A DNA stretch of 64,000 bases from Candidatus Cloacimonadota bacterium (GTDB lineage Bacteria > Cloacimonadota > Cloacimonadia > Cloacimonadales > Cloacimonadaceae), in the NCBI GenBank assembly GCA_023228125.1, contig JALOBT010000010.1, positions 1 through 64,000 on the forward strand. The letters run 5' to 3'. Within the stretch, counting starts at the first letter, position 1. Every line of letters begins with the position of its first letter. The position numbers were made by a program, and so were the translations under genes. The notes beneath the pieces are model-generated. The model worked only from the letters and a program-made list of their open reading frames with translations, was not told the origin of the DNA and ran no database searches. This document shows positions 1 through 9,200 of this stretch, one piece after another.

Positions 1-1
1 A

Positions 2-643
2 TACGATTATCTGGGTGCCGGATTCCAAGTGGCCCTGCGCGACCTCGAACTCCGCGGTGCCGGAACCATCCTGGGCACCAAACAAAGCGGCATCATCCAG
101 GCCATCGGCTTTAACTATTACAATCGTCTCCTGGGACACGCCATCGAAGCCGTGGAAAGCGGTGATACCTCCAGCCTTTACGCAGAAGATAACCCCAGCA
201 CCCGCCAGAGCATCCGCACCGAAGTCGATCTCTATTTCCCCCCAGAATATATCGATAACGATGAAGAACGCCTGCGGGTCTATCGCCGCCTCTCAGAACT
301 GGAAAACCTGGCCGAGATCGAGGACTTTGCCACTGAACTCACCGACCGTTTCGGTGAAATCCCCCAAAATGCCCAATGGCTACTGCTTTACTTCAAGATA
401 GACCTTTTGGCCAAGCGGCTCAAACTGCGCAATTGCACCGTGAAACGCGGCACCATGACCATCGAATTCGACGGTTCACACACCCCGCCCAAAGCCAATA
501 TCCTGCGCTTTGGCGGCAAACTCACCGAACCCTTCCGCTTTGAAGCAGAGCGCAATCTCAAGATCATCATCGAGCTGGAAGATGGGCTGGACTCCTTGCA
601 GCAATTTGAGCGGGCGGTTGAGATTTTGGGGATGTGGGAGTGA
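2..643 (+). CDS. mfd: Transcription-repair coupling factor Mfd, C-terminal part (5' end outside window)
   Basis: The reading frame is open from base 2, so the gene enters from the left edge; about 213 residues are visible. The start of the visible part (YLGAGFQVALRDLELRGAG, TILGTKQSG) is the highly conserved end of the Mfd/RecG-type helicase core. It is followed by the TRCF C-terminal domain (PPEYIDNDEERLRVYRRLS, then LTDRFGEIP). Mfd is a cytoplasmic ATP-dependent translocase that removes stalled RNA polymerase at DNA lesions and recruits UvrA. The family is normally about 1100 residues, so most of the gene is missing here. The stop is TGA and a repeat-rich gap follows. The GTG at 29 is an internal codon, not a start. 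Confidence 0.95.
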   Translation, partial: YDYLGAGFQVALRDLELRGAGTILGTKQSGIIQAIGFNYYNRLLGHAIEAVESGDTSSLYAEDNPSTRQSIRTEVDLYFPPEYIDNDEERLRVYRRLSELENLAEIEDFATELTDRFGEIPQNAQWLLLYFKIDLLAKRLKLRNCTVKRGTMTIEFDGSHTPPKANILRFGGKLTEPFRFEAERNLKIIIELEDGLDSLQQFERAVEILGMWE

Positions 644-714
644 GGAACTGAGAGCTATGGTTGTCAGGCATTCTCCCAATAAGATCAAACTACCTTTTCA
701 GAACAGCTGTAAGC

Positions 715-875
715 CTTGGACTTCAAAGTGCCTAAGATAACTATCATTTTACCATAAGCTTAGCGGCACTTTGGACTTCAAGCGGCAATAGCAAGGGAAA
801 CATGAGTCTTGGACTTCAAAGTGCCTAAGATAACTATCATTTTACCATAAGCTTAGCGGCACTTTGGACTTCAAG
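715..875 (+). repeat. Two direct copies of a 68-bp GGACTTC-flanked hairpin
   Basis: Copies at 715-782 and 808-875 are essentially identical. Each has GGACTTC near both ends as a direct repeat and, inside these, the inverted arms AAAGTGCCTAAG and CTTAGCGGCACTTT, able to form a stem. Further copies are at 34353-34420 (plus) and 34783-34850 (minus); a variant with other stem bases is at 18217 and 18315. Confidence 0.85.
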
Positions 876-904
876 CGGCAATAGCAATGGGAAACCTTGC
901 CGAG

Positions 905-980
905 GGCTGTTGAAGTCCATTCCAGCCTGTTATTAACGCTAACACTGAAATAATCCAAGCCGGATTGAACTCCAAGGCCT
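905..980 (-). repeat. Related hairpin repeat, CCGGC-stem type
   Basis: Read on the minus strand it starts GGAGTTCAATCCGGC and ends GGCTGGAATGGACTTC, so it has the same outer GGA(G/C)TTC boxes as the 68-bp unit with a different stem. A copy nearly identical across about 75 bp is at 34687-34763 on the plus strand, where the second arm reads GGCCGG and the stem is better paired. Confidence 0.75.
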
Positions 981-1283
981 TTCTTGGGTCCGTAGCGAAA
1001 ATGTGTTTTCAGTCAAGTTAGATAGCCTGTGATGTCAAAATATATGGTCAGCGCTGCTTTTGTGATAACTCAAAAACGACCAAGGTGACTTTGAAACAAT
1101 CCGGCAGGAAATAATATTGAGATTGCTCTTAGCTACTAAGGCAAAGGCAGGAAAGGTCGTTTTTAAGTCATAACAAAAGGGTGGGCACAAAATATCCCTT
1201 GCCAAGATTCTGTAGATATTTAGAGTAGTCCCATAGTAAAAAAAGGTATTTAAACTAACAAGATACAAATTCTGGGAGGAATT

Positions 1284-4200
1284 ATGAAAAAACTGATTTT
1301 CTTATTTACACTAATGAGCATCTTGGCCATTACAGGCTTGTATGCTGATTACATCACCCCCATACGAACTGATGTAGCAGGGTTCAGTGATTGGACAGAT
1401 ACCGATGTGGCGGGAACTACCTATCTGCAACTGCTGAAAGCCACTTCCAGCACCGTCAGCCCGGCTATGAATTTTGATAATTATACCGCCGAAACCCTCA
1501 ATTTCAAAGCCAGATCTTATGGTGGAGCAAACTTAGTTGAAAACGAAGTCACAGTATCAATCTCTGTAAACAACGGTTCGGACTGGAATGTCTTAGGCAC
1601 CAGAACTCCTGCCACGAACAAATTAGTCGCCATGACACAATTTGACCTCAGTTCATATAGTGGTACTCAAGTGAAAATCAAGTTCTCAGTAGCAGGGACA
1701 GACGACGACAAGGGTGCCGGCATCGATGATATCGCTATCCAGGGCACGCCGTCTACACCCATGCCCTTGCTTACTGTAAGCCCTGAAACCCTCACCGGCT
1801 TCAGCTATGAAGAAGGCAGCGGGCCATCTGCCGTACAGAGCTTCAGCATCAGCGGAGCCAATCTGGACGGAAATGTAAGCATCACCGCTCCTACATATTA
1901 TGAAATTTCCTTCAGCAGCGGCAGCGGATTTACCACCAGCCTGGGCATCAACCACGTAGCTGGAGCTGTGGAAGCTACCACGGTATATGTACAAATGATT
2001 GCTGGTCTTAGCGCCGGGCTTTACAATGATGAAACTATCGATATCACTGCAGGAACAGCGTTTTCACAATCCGTGACCCTTAGCGGTACAGTTACAGCAC
2101 CTCTGCCCACAACCGGCTATTTGGTCAATTTTGATGGCGATGGCGAGACAAAGACTGGTTATGCCTCCGGCACGGTTAACCTTAGCGGCCTTGATTGGGA
2201 TATGACTGTGGCCTTGATAGGCACTTCAAGTACAGACTTCTTTAATGGAATCAGATCTGCACGTCTTCAGGGTAAAGCAGGTTCTTCCATGACCATGCTG
2301 GCCGATAAAACAGGAGGCTTGGGCACCCTCAGCTTCCAATACCGCTCTTATGGCACTGAAGCTCAAGTGGCTTGGAAAGCAGAATACAGCAGCGATGCCG
2401 GTAGCACCTGGACTCAGATTGGATCATCCTTCACCGGTACTGCTACTATACAGACCTTTTCCGAAGTAGTAAACGTGGACGGAAACGTCCGCATCAAGAT
2501 TAGCTTGGTTGCAGATTCCGGAACCGCCAACAAACGTTTGAACATCGACGATATTTTACTTAGTGACTATACTGGCGGTAGTACACCCACAGCCTCTCCC
2601 TCATTCAATCCACCTGCTGGAACATATTATACTGCCCAGAATGTCAGTATTTCGTCTGCGACAGAAGGAGCCACAGTTCATTATAGCACTATCGGTGAAA
2701 CCGGTCCTTGGACTGAATTCACTTCGGCTATTAATGTGACAGCCACCACAACCATTTGGGCCTATGCCGAGAAAGATGGCATGACGGACAGCGCTGTTTC
2801 CAGTGCGACTTACACATTCCCAACTACCGTTACCGTTTCGAACATTGCAGAATTAAGAACCGGAGACTTGGGCACGGTGTACGAGCTCATTGGTGAAGCC
2901 ATACTTACATTCCAGCAATCTTCAAGAAATCAAAAATATATTCAGGATGCAACTGCAGCGATATTGATCGATGATGCTGCTGGCAACATCACTACAACTT
3001 ATGATTTATATGATGGTATCACTGGGATTATTGGTTCATTATCTTCATATAATAGTTTATTGCAATTCTTACCAGTTGCTGATCCTGGGATAGCCACATC
3101 CACCGCTAATGTCATAGTTCCTGAGGTGCGGACCTTGAATAGTTTAACCAGCACTGATCAGGCAAAACTTATCAGGGTTCAGAACGTAACAATTGACAAT
3201 ACCAATGTAAACTTTGGTTCATCAGCAGAGAATATAAATGTTACACAAGGAGAAACGACTTTAGTTCTCCGCACTTTCCCTGCTACTGATTATAGCGATC
3301 AGCCCATTCCGGCTGAACCAATCGATCTGATTTGCCTTGTGGGTCAATTCAATGCAGATATGCAAGTGTCTCCACGCTTTTTAGCGGATTTTGCCAGTCC
3401 ATTCTCCTATCCCGATGGTACTGAAATACCTACGGAAGTACCTGGCGTGTCTATCACCATCACCGGTGGTAGTGGCAATATCGATACCGGTGCCACTCCC
3501 AGCCCTGTGCCCAATGCAGCTAATTTCACCCCTACCTTCCATCAAGTGATCACCCTTTTGGGTCCTGGCCCCTGGACTGTCCAGATCGCATCTTCGGATC
3601 AATGGGTTGCCTGTCTTTATTCAGGCGTCTGGCATGTAGTGGAATTATCCGCTCCAGGCGTTGCTACTTTTAATATCGCCGCCATGGGTGCCAAAGGTGG
3701 CAACATTGAGATCGTATCCGGCGCTGGCGAAGATCCCACCCTCCCCGTCGAACTCTCCTCCTTCACCGTAGCCTTAAATTCAAATCACAATGCCGAGATC
3801 TCCTGGATCACCCAGAGCGAAACCGCCTTGAGAGGATTCTACCTCTATCGCAATAGCGAAGAGAATCTGGCCGAGGCCCTCCTCATCTGTGATCTGATCC
3901 CTGCCACCAATAGCTCTGAAGAGATTACTTATCAACATACCGATAAGGAGCTTAGTGGAATGGGAACTTATTACTATTGGCTGCAGGCTGCAAATCTGGA
4001 TAATTCCGAAAGCTTCTATGGCCCCATCACCCTTACTTACGAAGCGGGCGAGGAGCAAATCCCTGAGCTTGATGTCTTTACCGGCATCAAGAGTGTATAT
4101 CCCAATCCCTTCAATCCCAATACCACCATCAGCTACACCCTGGCTGCTGCGAATCAAGTTCGCTTTGCGATCTACAACAGCCGTGGCCAGCTCATCAAAG

Positions 4201-4352
4201 AAGTAGATTTGGGCAGTAAAGATCCTGGATCTTACACCCTCACCTTGGATGGTAATGACAGCAATGGCAGAGCAGTAAGCACTGGAGTTTACTACATTCG
4301 TATGAACGCCGGAGGCGATAGCTTCAGCCGCAAAGCTGTACTCATGAAATAA
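1284..4352 (+). CDS. Large secreted multidomain protein with type IX-like C-terminal sorting domain
   Basis: A 1022-residue protein preceded by GGGAGGA four bases before the ATG. A signal peptide covers about residues 1-21 (KKLIFLFTLMSILAITGLYA). Then follow, roughly: a jelly-roll-like region (25-155), a BACON-like beta-sandwich (158-270), a second jelly-roll (280-430), a chitobiase-like domain (about 435-510, PSFNPPAGTYYTAQNVSI), an OB-fold-like region (515-690), the 'LPVELSSF' module (from about 815) and a sorting domain with YPNPFNPNTTISYTLA ending in SRKAVLMK. The last 300 residues are shared with the giant protein at 6239-17728. It is predicted to be exported and displayed at the cell surface. 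No catalytic motif was recognised, so its substrate is unknown. A strong terminator follows. Confidence 0.88.
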   Translation: MKKLIFLFTLMSILAITGLYADYITPIRTDVAGFSDWTDTDVAGTTYLQLLKATSSTVSPAMNFDNYTAETLNFKARSYGGANLVENEVTVSISVNNGSDWNVLGTRTPATNKLVAMTQFDLSSYSGTQVKIKFSVAGTDDDKGAGIDDIAIQGTPSTPMPLLTVSPETLTGFSYEEGSGPSAVQSFSISGANLDGNVSITAPTYYEISFSSGSGFTTSLGINHVAGAVEATTVYVQMIAGLSAGLYNDETIDITAGTAFSQSVTLSGTVTAPLPTTGYLVNFDGDGETKTGYASGTVNLSGLDWDMTVALIGTSSTDFFNGIRSARLQGKAGSSMTMLADKTGGLGTLSFQYRSYGTEAQVAWKAEYSSDAGSTWTQIGSSFTGTATIQTFSEVVNVDGNVRIKISLVADSGTANKRLNIDDILLSDYTGGSTPTASPSFNPPAGTYYTAQNVSISSATEGATVHYSTIGETGPWTEFTSAINVTATTTIWAYAEKDGMTDSAVSSATYTFPTTVTVSNIAELRTGDLGTVYELIGEAILTFQQSSRNQKYIQDATAAILIDDAAGNITTTYDLYDGITGIIGSLSSYNSLLQFLPVADPGIATSTANVIVPEVRTLNSLTSTDQAKLIRVQNVTIDNTNVNFGSSAENINVTQGETTLVLRTFPATDYSDQPIPAEPIDLICLVGQFNADMQVSPRFLADFASPFSYPDGTEIPTEVPGVSITITGGSGNIDTGATPSPVPNAANFTPTFHQVITLLGPGPWTVQIASSDQWVACLYSGVWHVVELSAPGVATFNIAAMGAKGGNIEIVSGAGEDPTLPVELSSFTVALNSNHNAEISWITQSETALRGFYLYRNSEENLAEALLICDLIPATNSSEEITYQHTDKELSGMGTYYYWLQAANLDNSESFYGPITLTYEAGEEQIPELDVFTGIKSVYPNPFNPNTTISYTLAAANQVRFAIYNSRGQLIKEVDLGSKDPGSYTLTLDGNDSNGRAVSTGVYYIRMNAGGDSFSRKAVLMK

Positions 4353-4399
4353 TTAAGCAAGATTGCTCTTTGTGATGAATGCACACTGAGCTCGAATAT

Positions 4400-4430
4400 A
4401 CAGGCCGCGGGAATCTCGCGGCCTGTTTCG
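4400..4430 (+). terminator. Rho-independent terminator
   Basis: A perfect 10-bp GC-rich stem (ACAGGCCGCG / CGCGGCCTGT) with a 7-base loop, followed by TTCGTT, about 50 bases after the secreted-protein stop codon. Confidence 0.8.
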
Positions 4431-4813
4431 TTAGACGCTAAGGTTAATTTTGTTGCGAAGATCTATGTGTCTGGCTGTGTGGGCATATAGCTCAGCAGCA
4501 GCGGCGTCCTGCGCTACAGAGTTCTCAGGCATCCCCCCAATAAATTCATGTTCACAGGGATTGACACGGATTATTTCAGACAAGTCTGAGCTAATCCACT
4601 TGTTGCTTCGACAATTGTTTTTCGAGCTTATATTCTTAGTTTCTGATCCGTGTTGATCCGTTTAATCCGCCCCATCCCTGTGACTATTCAATAAACTACA
4701 GCTCCAAGTACTGCCCCCATAAAAATGGGGGGAGGCCTGCTACAGAGTTCTTGCTTGACAGAATAGCTCTTTATGCGGGGATACTCCCAATATAAACTGG
4801 CAGGAGGTATATA
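4431..4813. other. Intergenic region upstream of mgtE
   Basis: No gene is supported. It contains one arm of the GCAGGACGCC repeat (4496-4515, minus orientation) and a GATCCGTGTTGATCCG motif (about 4647-4670) that recurs at 34856, 34952 and 35250. A possible promoter TTGACA (4755-4760) with GATACT (4780-4785) has a long 19-base spacer. I looked for an M-box magnesium riboswitch and did not recognise one. Confidence 0.5.
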
Positions 4814-6160
4814 ATGAGTGACAATCTACAAGGCACAGAACTGCTGCAATTCTTGCAGGAAGCTTCTGTAGCAGAGCTTAGAGCAGCTCTAAACGACATT
4901 CATCCTGCAGATATTCTGGACGCTCTGGAAGACTACAAAGGCGACGCAATTGCTTTTCTGGCCAAGCTGCCCAATGAAATCCTGGCCGACATTATAGAAG
5001 AAGCCGAGGAAGAGGATAAGAGCGGAATTTTTGATCTCTTCCCGCTGGATCAGAAGAAAGAAATTATCTCAGAGATGGCCTCAGATGAATTGGCAGATCT
5101 GCTGGTAACTATAGACCCGGATGAAGCCAACGATCTGATCGACAGCCTGGATGCCGAAGATGCCCAGGACGTCAAAGACCTGATGCAATATGATCCCGAA
5201 ACCGCCGGTGGGATCATGGCCACAGAATTTATGACCGTCAAAGACAATATGACGGTTCGTGAAACCCTGGAATATTTACAGAAATATGGCGAAGATGCAG
5301 AGACTTTGGGCTATCTCTATGTCCTGGACGAACACGAGGTTCTGAAAGGAGTGGTCTCGCTGCGGGACATCGTAGTTCACAAATTCAACGAAGCTATCGC
5401 ACCCTTGATCAAAGGCAATGTGATCAGCGTGAAACCGGAGCTGGACCAGGAAGAAGTGGCCAGCATCTTCCAAAAATATGGTTTTACCAGTATGCCGGTG
5501 GTGGATGATGAAGACAGAATGCTGGGCATCATCACCGCGGACGACGTCCTGGATGTGGTGGTGGATGAAAGCACCGAGGACTTTGAGAAGATGGCGGCCA
5601 TTGCCCATAGCGATGGGGAGTATCTGGAGACCGGAGTTTTTGAGCTGGCTCGCAAGAGAATCTTTTGGCTGCTATTTTTGATGATCTCGGCCACTTTTAC
5701 CAGCGTCATTATCCAGAATTATGAGAGTGCTCTGGCCAGCATCGTGATCCTGGCAGCATTCATCCCAATGCTGATGGATACAGGTGGAAATGCCGGCTCA
5801 CAATCTGCCACCCTAATCATTCGCGGTATGGCTCTGGGAGAGATCGCCATCAAGGATTATTTCCTGGTGATCTTCAAAGAAATCCGGGTGAGCCTGATCG
5901 TGGGGGTAGTTTTGGCTGTAGTCAATTTCCTGCGGATCTGGCTGTTCAATAATGACATACTGCTGGCAATGACGGTGTCGCTGTCGCTGCTCTTCACCGT
6001 GGTTTTGGCCAAGACGGTGGGTTGCACACTGCCCATCGTAGCCCGGAAATTCAGAATTGATCCGGCTATTATGGCAGCTCCGATTATCACCACCATCGTG
6101 GATGTGCTGTCGCTGCTGGTTTATTTCAAGTTGGCGGTGACATTTTACAAGATAATCTGA
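4814..6160 (+). CDS. mgtE: Magnesium transporter MgtE
   Basis: A 448-residue protein with a strong AGGAGG site before the ATG. The order of parts is typical of MgtE. The acidic N-terminal superhelical domain covers about residues 1-125 (ELRAALNDIHPADILDALE, with repeated HPAD/DPDEA motifs). A CBS pair follows at about 130-255 (YDPETAGGIMATEF, YGFTSMPVVDDEDRMLGII). The C-terminal membrane domain (270-448) has about five helices, including GGNAGSQSATLIIRGMALGE, the conserved pore signature. It is a dimeric inner-membrane Mg2+ channel whose N and CBS domains sense cytoplasmic Mg2+ and close the pore. Length and motifs are complete. It appears to be a single-gene transcript, ending in a bidirectional terminator. 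Confidence 0.97.
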   Translation: MSDNLQGTELLQFLQEASVAELRAALNDIHPADILDALEDYKGDAIAFLAKLPNEILADIIEEAEEEDKSGIFDLFPLDQKKEIISEMASDELADLLVTIDPDEANDLIDSLDAEDAQDVKDLMQYDPETAGGIMATEFMTVKDNMTVRETLEYLQKYGEDAETLGYLYVLDEHEVLKGVVSLRDIVVHKFNEAIAPLIKGNVISVKPELDQEEVASIFQKYGFTSMPVVDDEDRMLGIITADDVLDVVVDESTEDFEKMAAIAHSDGEYLETGVFELARKRIFWLLFLMISATFTSVIIQNYESALASIVILAAFIPMLMDTGGNAGSQSATLIIRGMALGEIAIKDYFLVIFKEIRVSLIVGVVLAVVNFLRIWLFNNDILLAMTVSLSLLFTVVLAKTVGCTLPIVARKFRIDPAIMAAPIITTIVDVLSLLVYFKLAVTFYKII

Positions 6161-6189
6161 AGCTGCCTTGCAGAATATGAAGATCAGAC

Positions 6190-6219
6190 AAAAAACCCGG
6201 AGCAAGCCCCGGGTTTTTT
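6190..6219. terminator. Bidirectional terminator between convergent genes
   Basis: A perfect 11-bp stem (AAAAAACCCGG / CCGGGTTTTTT) with an 8-base loop. The T-run on one side serves mgtE and the A-run on the other serves the convergent giant gene ending at 6239. Confidence 0.92.
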
Positions 6220-6238
6220 CTCTTATAGATTATTGAGA

Positions 6239-9200
6239 CTATTTCATCATTACAACTTTACGGCTGAAGCTCTCCCCTCCGGCAGACATACGGATGTAGT
6301 AGATTCCGGTGCTTACGGCTCTGCCGCCATCATCATTCCCGTCCCAGATGATAGTGTAATCTCCAGGGTTTTTATTGCCCAGATTCATCTGCCAGACCTG
6401 CTGGCCACGGCTGTTGTAGATCGCAAAGCGAAGCTCACAAGCAGCGGCCAAAGTGTAGCTGATGGTGGTGCTGGGGTTGAAGGGATTGGGGTAGATGCTT
6501 TTGATAGAGGTAACTGCGATAAGTTCTGGAATCAGCTCCGGCTCTGCTTCATAAAGCATCGTGACGGGGCCATAAAAGCTTTCGGAGTTATTCAGATTTG
6601 CCGCCTGCAGCCAATAGTAATAGCTTCCCAATTCACTGATTTCCTTATCGGTGTATAGATATCGTACCTCCTCAGAGCTATTGGTGGCGGGGATCAGATC
6701 ACAGATCAAGAGAGCAGTGACCAGGTTCTTGACGTTATTGCGATACAGATAGTATCCTCTCAGCTCAGTCTCGCTCTGGGTCACCCAAAAGATCTCAGCC
6801 TGGTGATGCACATTCATCGCTGCCGTGAAAGAAGAAAGCTCCACAGGCAGGGTGGGGTCTCCACCGTTTCCGGAGAACAATTGAACCTGCCCGGATTTTG
6901 CGCCTTCAAGATGGAAGCTCACGTGCCAGGCGTTCTCTCCGGTTTGTGGAACTTCCTGAACCAGCCAGGTACTGCCAAATAAACAGGCAACCCAGGTATC
7001 CAGGGAAGTCACATTGATAGTCCAGGGTCCAGAACCGTATAGCTCCAAGGCGAAGCTAAACCTAGTTTCGAAACCGGGATTGGGGACTTCAGCGAATACG
7101 AAATCTGGCAAGATATCAGCATCACCGCCGAGGATTGTGATGGAAACATCACCCGTAGTAATCTCCACTCCTTCAGGATAATCAAAGCTTGCCAAGGTAG
7201 TGAATTCAAGCTGATTTCCATAAGCTATACCCAGGTCTGAGCTGGCATAGGCACGCACATAATACAGAGTTTCGGGCAGCAAACCGCTAAGTGAATCTGT
7301 AAAGAACCCAAGCTGCGGAACTCCCAGTTCTGTTTTATAGCTTATTCGGCTGGCCTGACCTTTATCATGGCTGCCGGCAAGCGATAGTGCTGCACGATCT
7401 GTCGTAATAGGCTCTGTGCTCCAGCAGAGACCATGCTGCGTAGGGCTGGGAATACCCAGGCTGCTTATATTTGCATGGATCACGGCACTTGTGGCTGTGA
7501 TCTCTTCTATATCCTGGGTGCTGAGAGTGGCCAGCAGAGGCAGGGTGGTAAATGATAGCTGATTTCCATAAACCGTGGTTCCGGCAGTGCTGGCATAAGC
7601 CCGGACATAATACAGAGTATAGGGTGTAAGAGCTGTAAGCTCTGAACTAAATATACCGGTAGCATTTGCCTCTCCCTTTTCTGTATGGCTATCTGTAATA
7701 GTTGGCATTTCTATGGTGCTCCAGCACAGGCCATGCTGAGCGGGATTTGGCGAGCCCAGAACCGTGATATTGCCTTGACCAGTGGCTGTGGTAACAGCTA
7801 TGTCTGTAATGGATTCCGTGCTGAGAGTGGCCAGCAGAGGCAGGGTGGTAAACTCAAGCTGTTCTGAATAGACCGTGCCGGCCAAGTTCGTAACGTAGGC
7901 TCTTACATAATAGACAGTGTAGGGATTTAGCCCTGTAATGCTGGAGCTAAAGCTGCCAGTGGCAGTTACCTCTCCCAGCTCTGTTTGGAAGCTGGTTCTG
8001 CTGGCCCGGCTTTTGCCTCCGCTATTTGTAAGTGACACTATAGTGCGCTCATTACTTACGGTAGGAAGCGGCTCTGTGCTCCAGCAATGACCGTGCTGCG
8101 TGGGATTGGGGGCTCCCAAATCTGTAATAATGCCGTCAATGCTGGCAGAACTGACTGTGATATCTACAGGAGCCAGAGTCTGGACTACCGCGGCTTGAGG
8201 CAAGGTTCTAAAGCTTAGCTCTTCCCCGTAGGATGTTCCAGATTCATTTGTGGCAAAGGCTCTCAGGTAATACATAGTGTAAGCTGAGAGTCCGTTAAAA
8301 GCTGAACTGAAACTTCCGGTCACAAACGCTGCACCAAGTTCTACACTTGTATTTACGATCGTGGGATTGGGGCTGGTATTCCAGCAGAACCCGTGCTCTG
8401 AGGGACTGGGGCTGCCCAGGGAAACTATGGTGCCATGCGCGATGCCTGACATTGCTGTAATATCGATTACTGCTTGAGTAGTAACCATAAGGGGAGCTTC
8501 CAGCGTCTCAAATGATACCTGATCTGCATAAACTGTACCCCAGTCTGAGCTGGCATAGGCACGCACATAATACAGAGTTTCGGGCATCAAACCGCTAAGC
8601 GAGCCTGTAAATGTCCCCAACTGTGGTACTCCACTGCTGCTCATGTAATCGCTAATCGTGGGATTCCCCGCTGTATTCCAGCAGAAGCCATGCTCGCTGG
8701 CGTCACCCAGGTAGAGAATTATGCCATTTGCGGTGGCACTCTCACACGTGATGTCTGCCACAGCCTGGGTGGATACCAAAGCTGGATCTGCGGGATACTG
8801 CCAGGCCAGATAGGGATAGCCATCATTTTTAGCACTCGCGATATTCCAAATATCGGTAGTGCCATTGACGCTCTCACCCTGGAAATCCCAGCTTGCATTG
8901 GTAAAGGTATCGCGGGCATGCATTTGAGCCGTGGTTTGGCCTGTACCCCCTGCTGAAGCTGGCTTCCCTGAAGTCTGGATATCCCAGAAGCAGTTAGCCG
9001 AAGAGCCCCAATTACCTCCCACCAAACCACCGATATAGCTTCCGTTGCCTACAACCGACCCTGTGCTGTAAGACTTATTAATACTGGAGCTTGTATTGTT
9101 GCCGACCAAACCTCCTACCCCGTCGGTACCGTTCACACTGCCCCGGGAATAGCTATTATCGATAGCTGCACTGGAATTGAAGCCGACCAACCCGCCTGTG

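Larger units (their letters stand above)
644..1283. other. Intergenic region with interspersed hairpin repeats
   Basis: This 640-base gap holds two direct copies of a 68-bp hairpin unit (715-782, 808-875; period 93) and a third, related hairpin (905-980). A matching block in opposite orientation lies at about 34645-34850. Bases 1020-1260 show no convincing gene. A good ribosome-binding site (GGGAGGA) lies at the end for the gene starting at 1284. Confidence 0.7.

Noticed and set aside
4653..4813. M-box magnesium riboswitch ahead of mgtE
   Set aside because: The conserved M-box core was not recognisable in the leader; only a weak promoter and repeats were seen.
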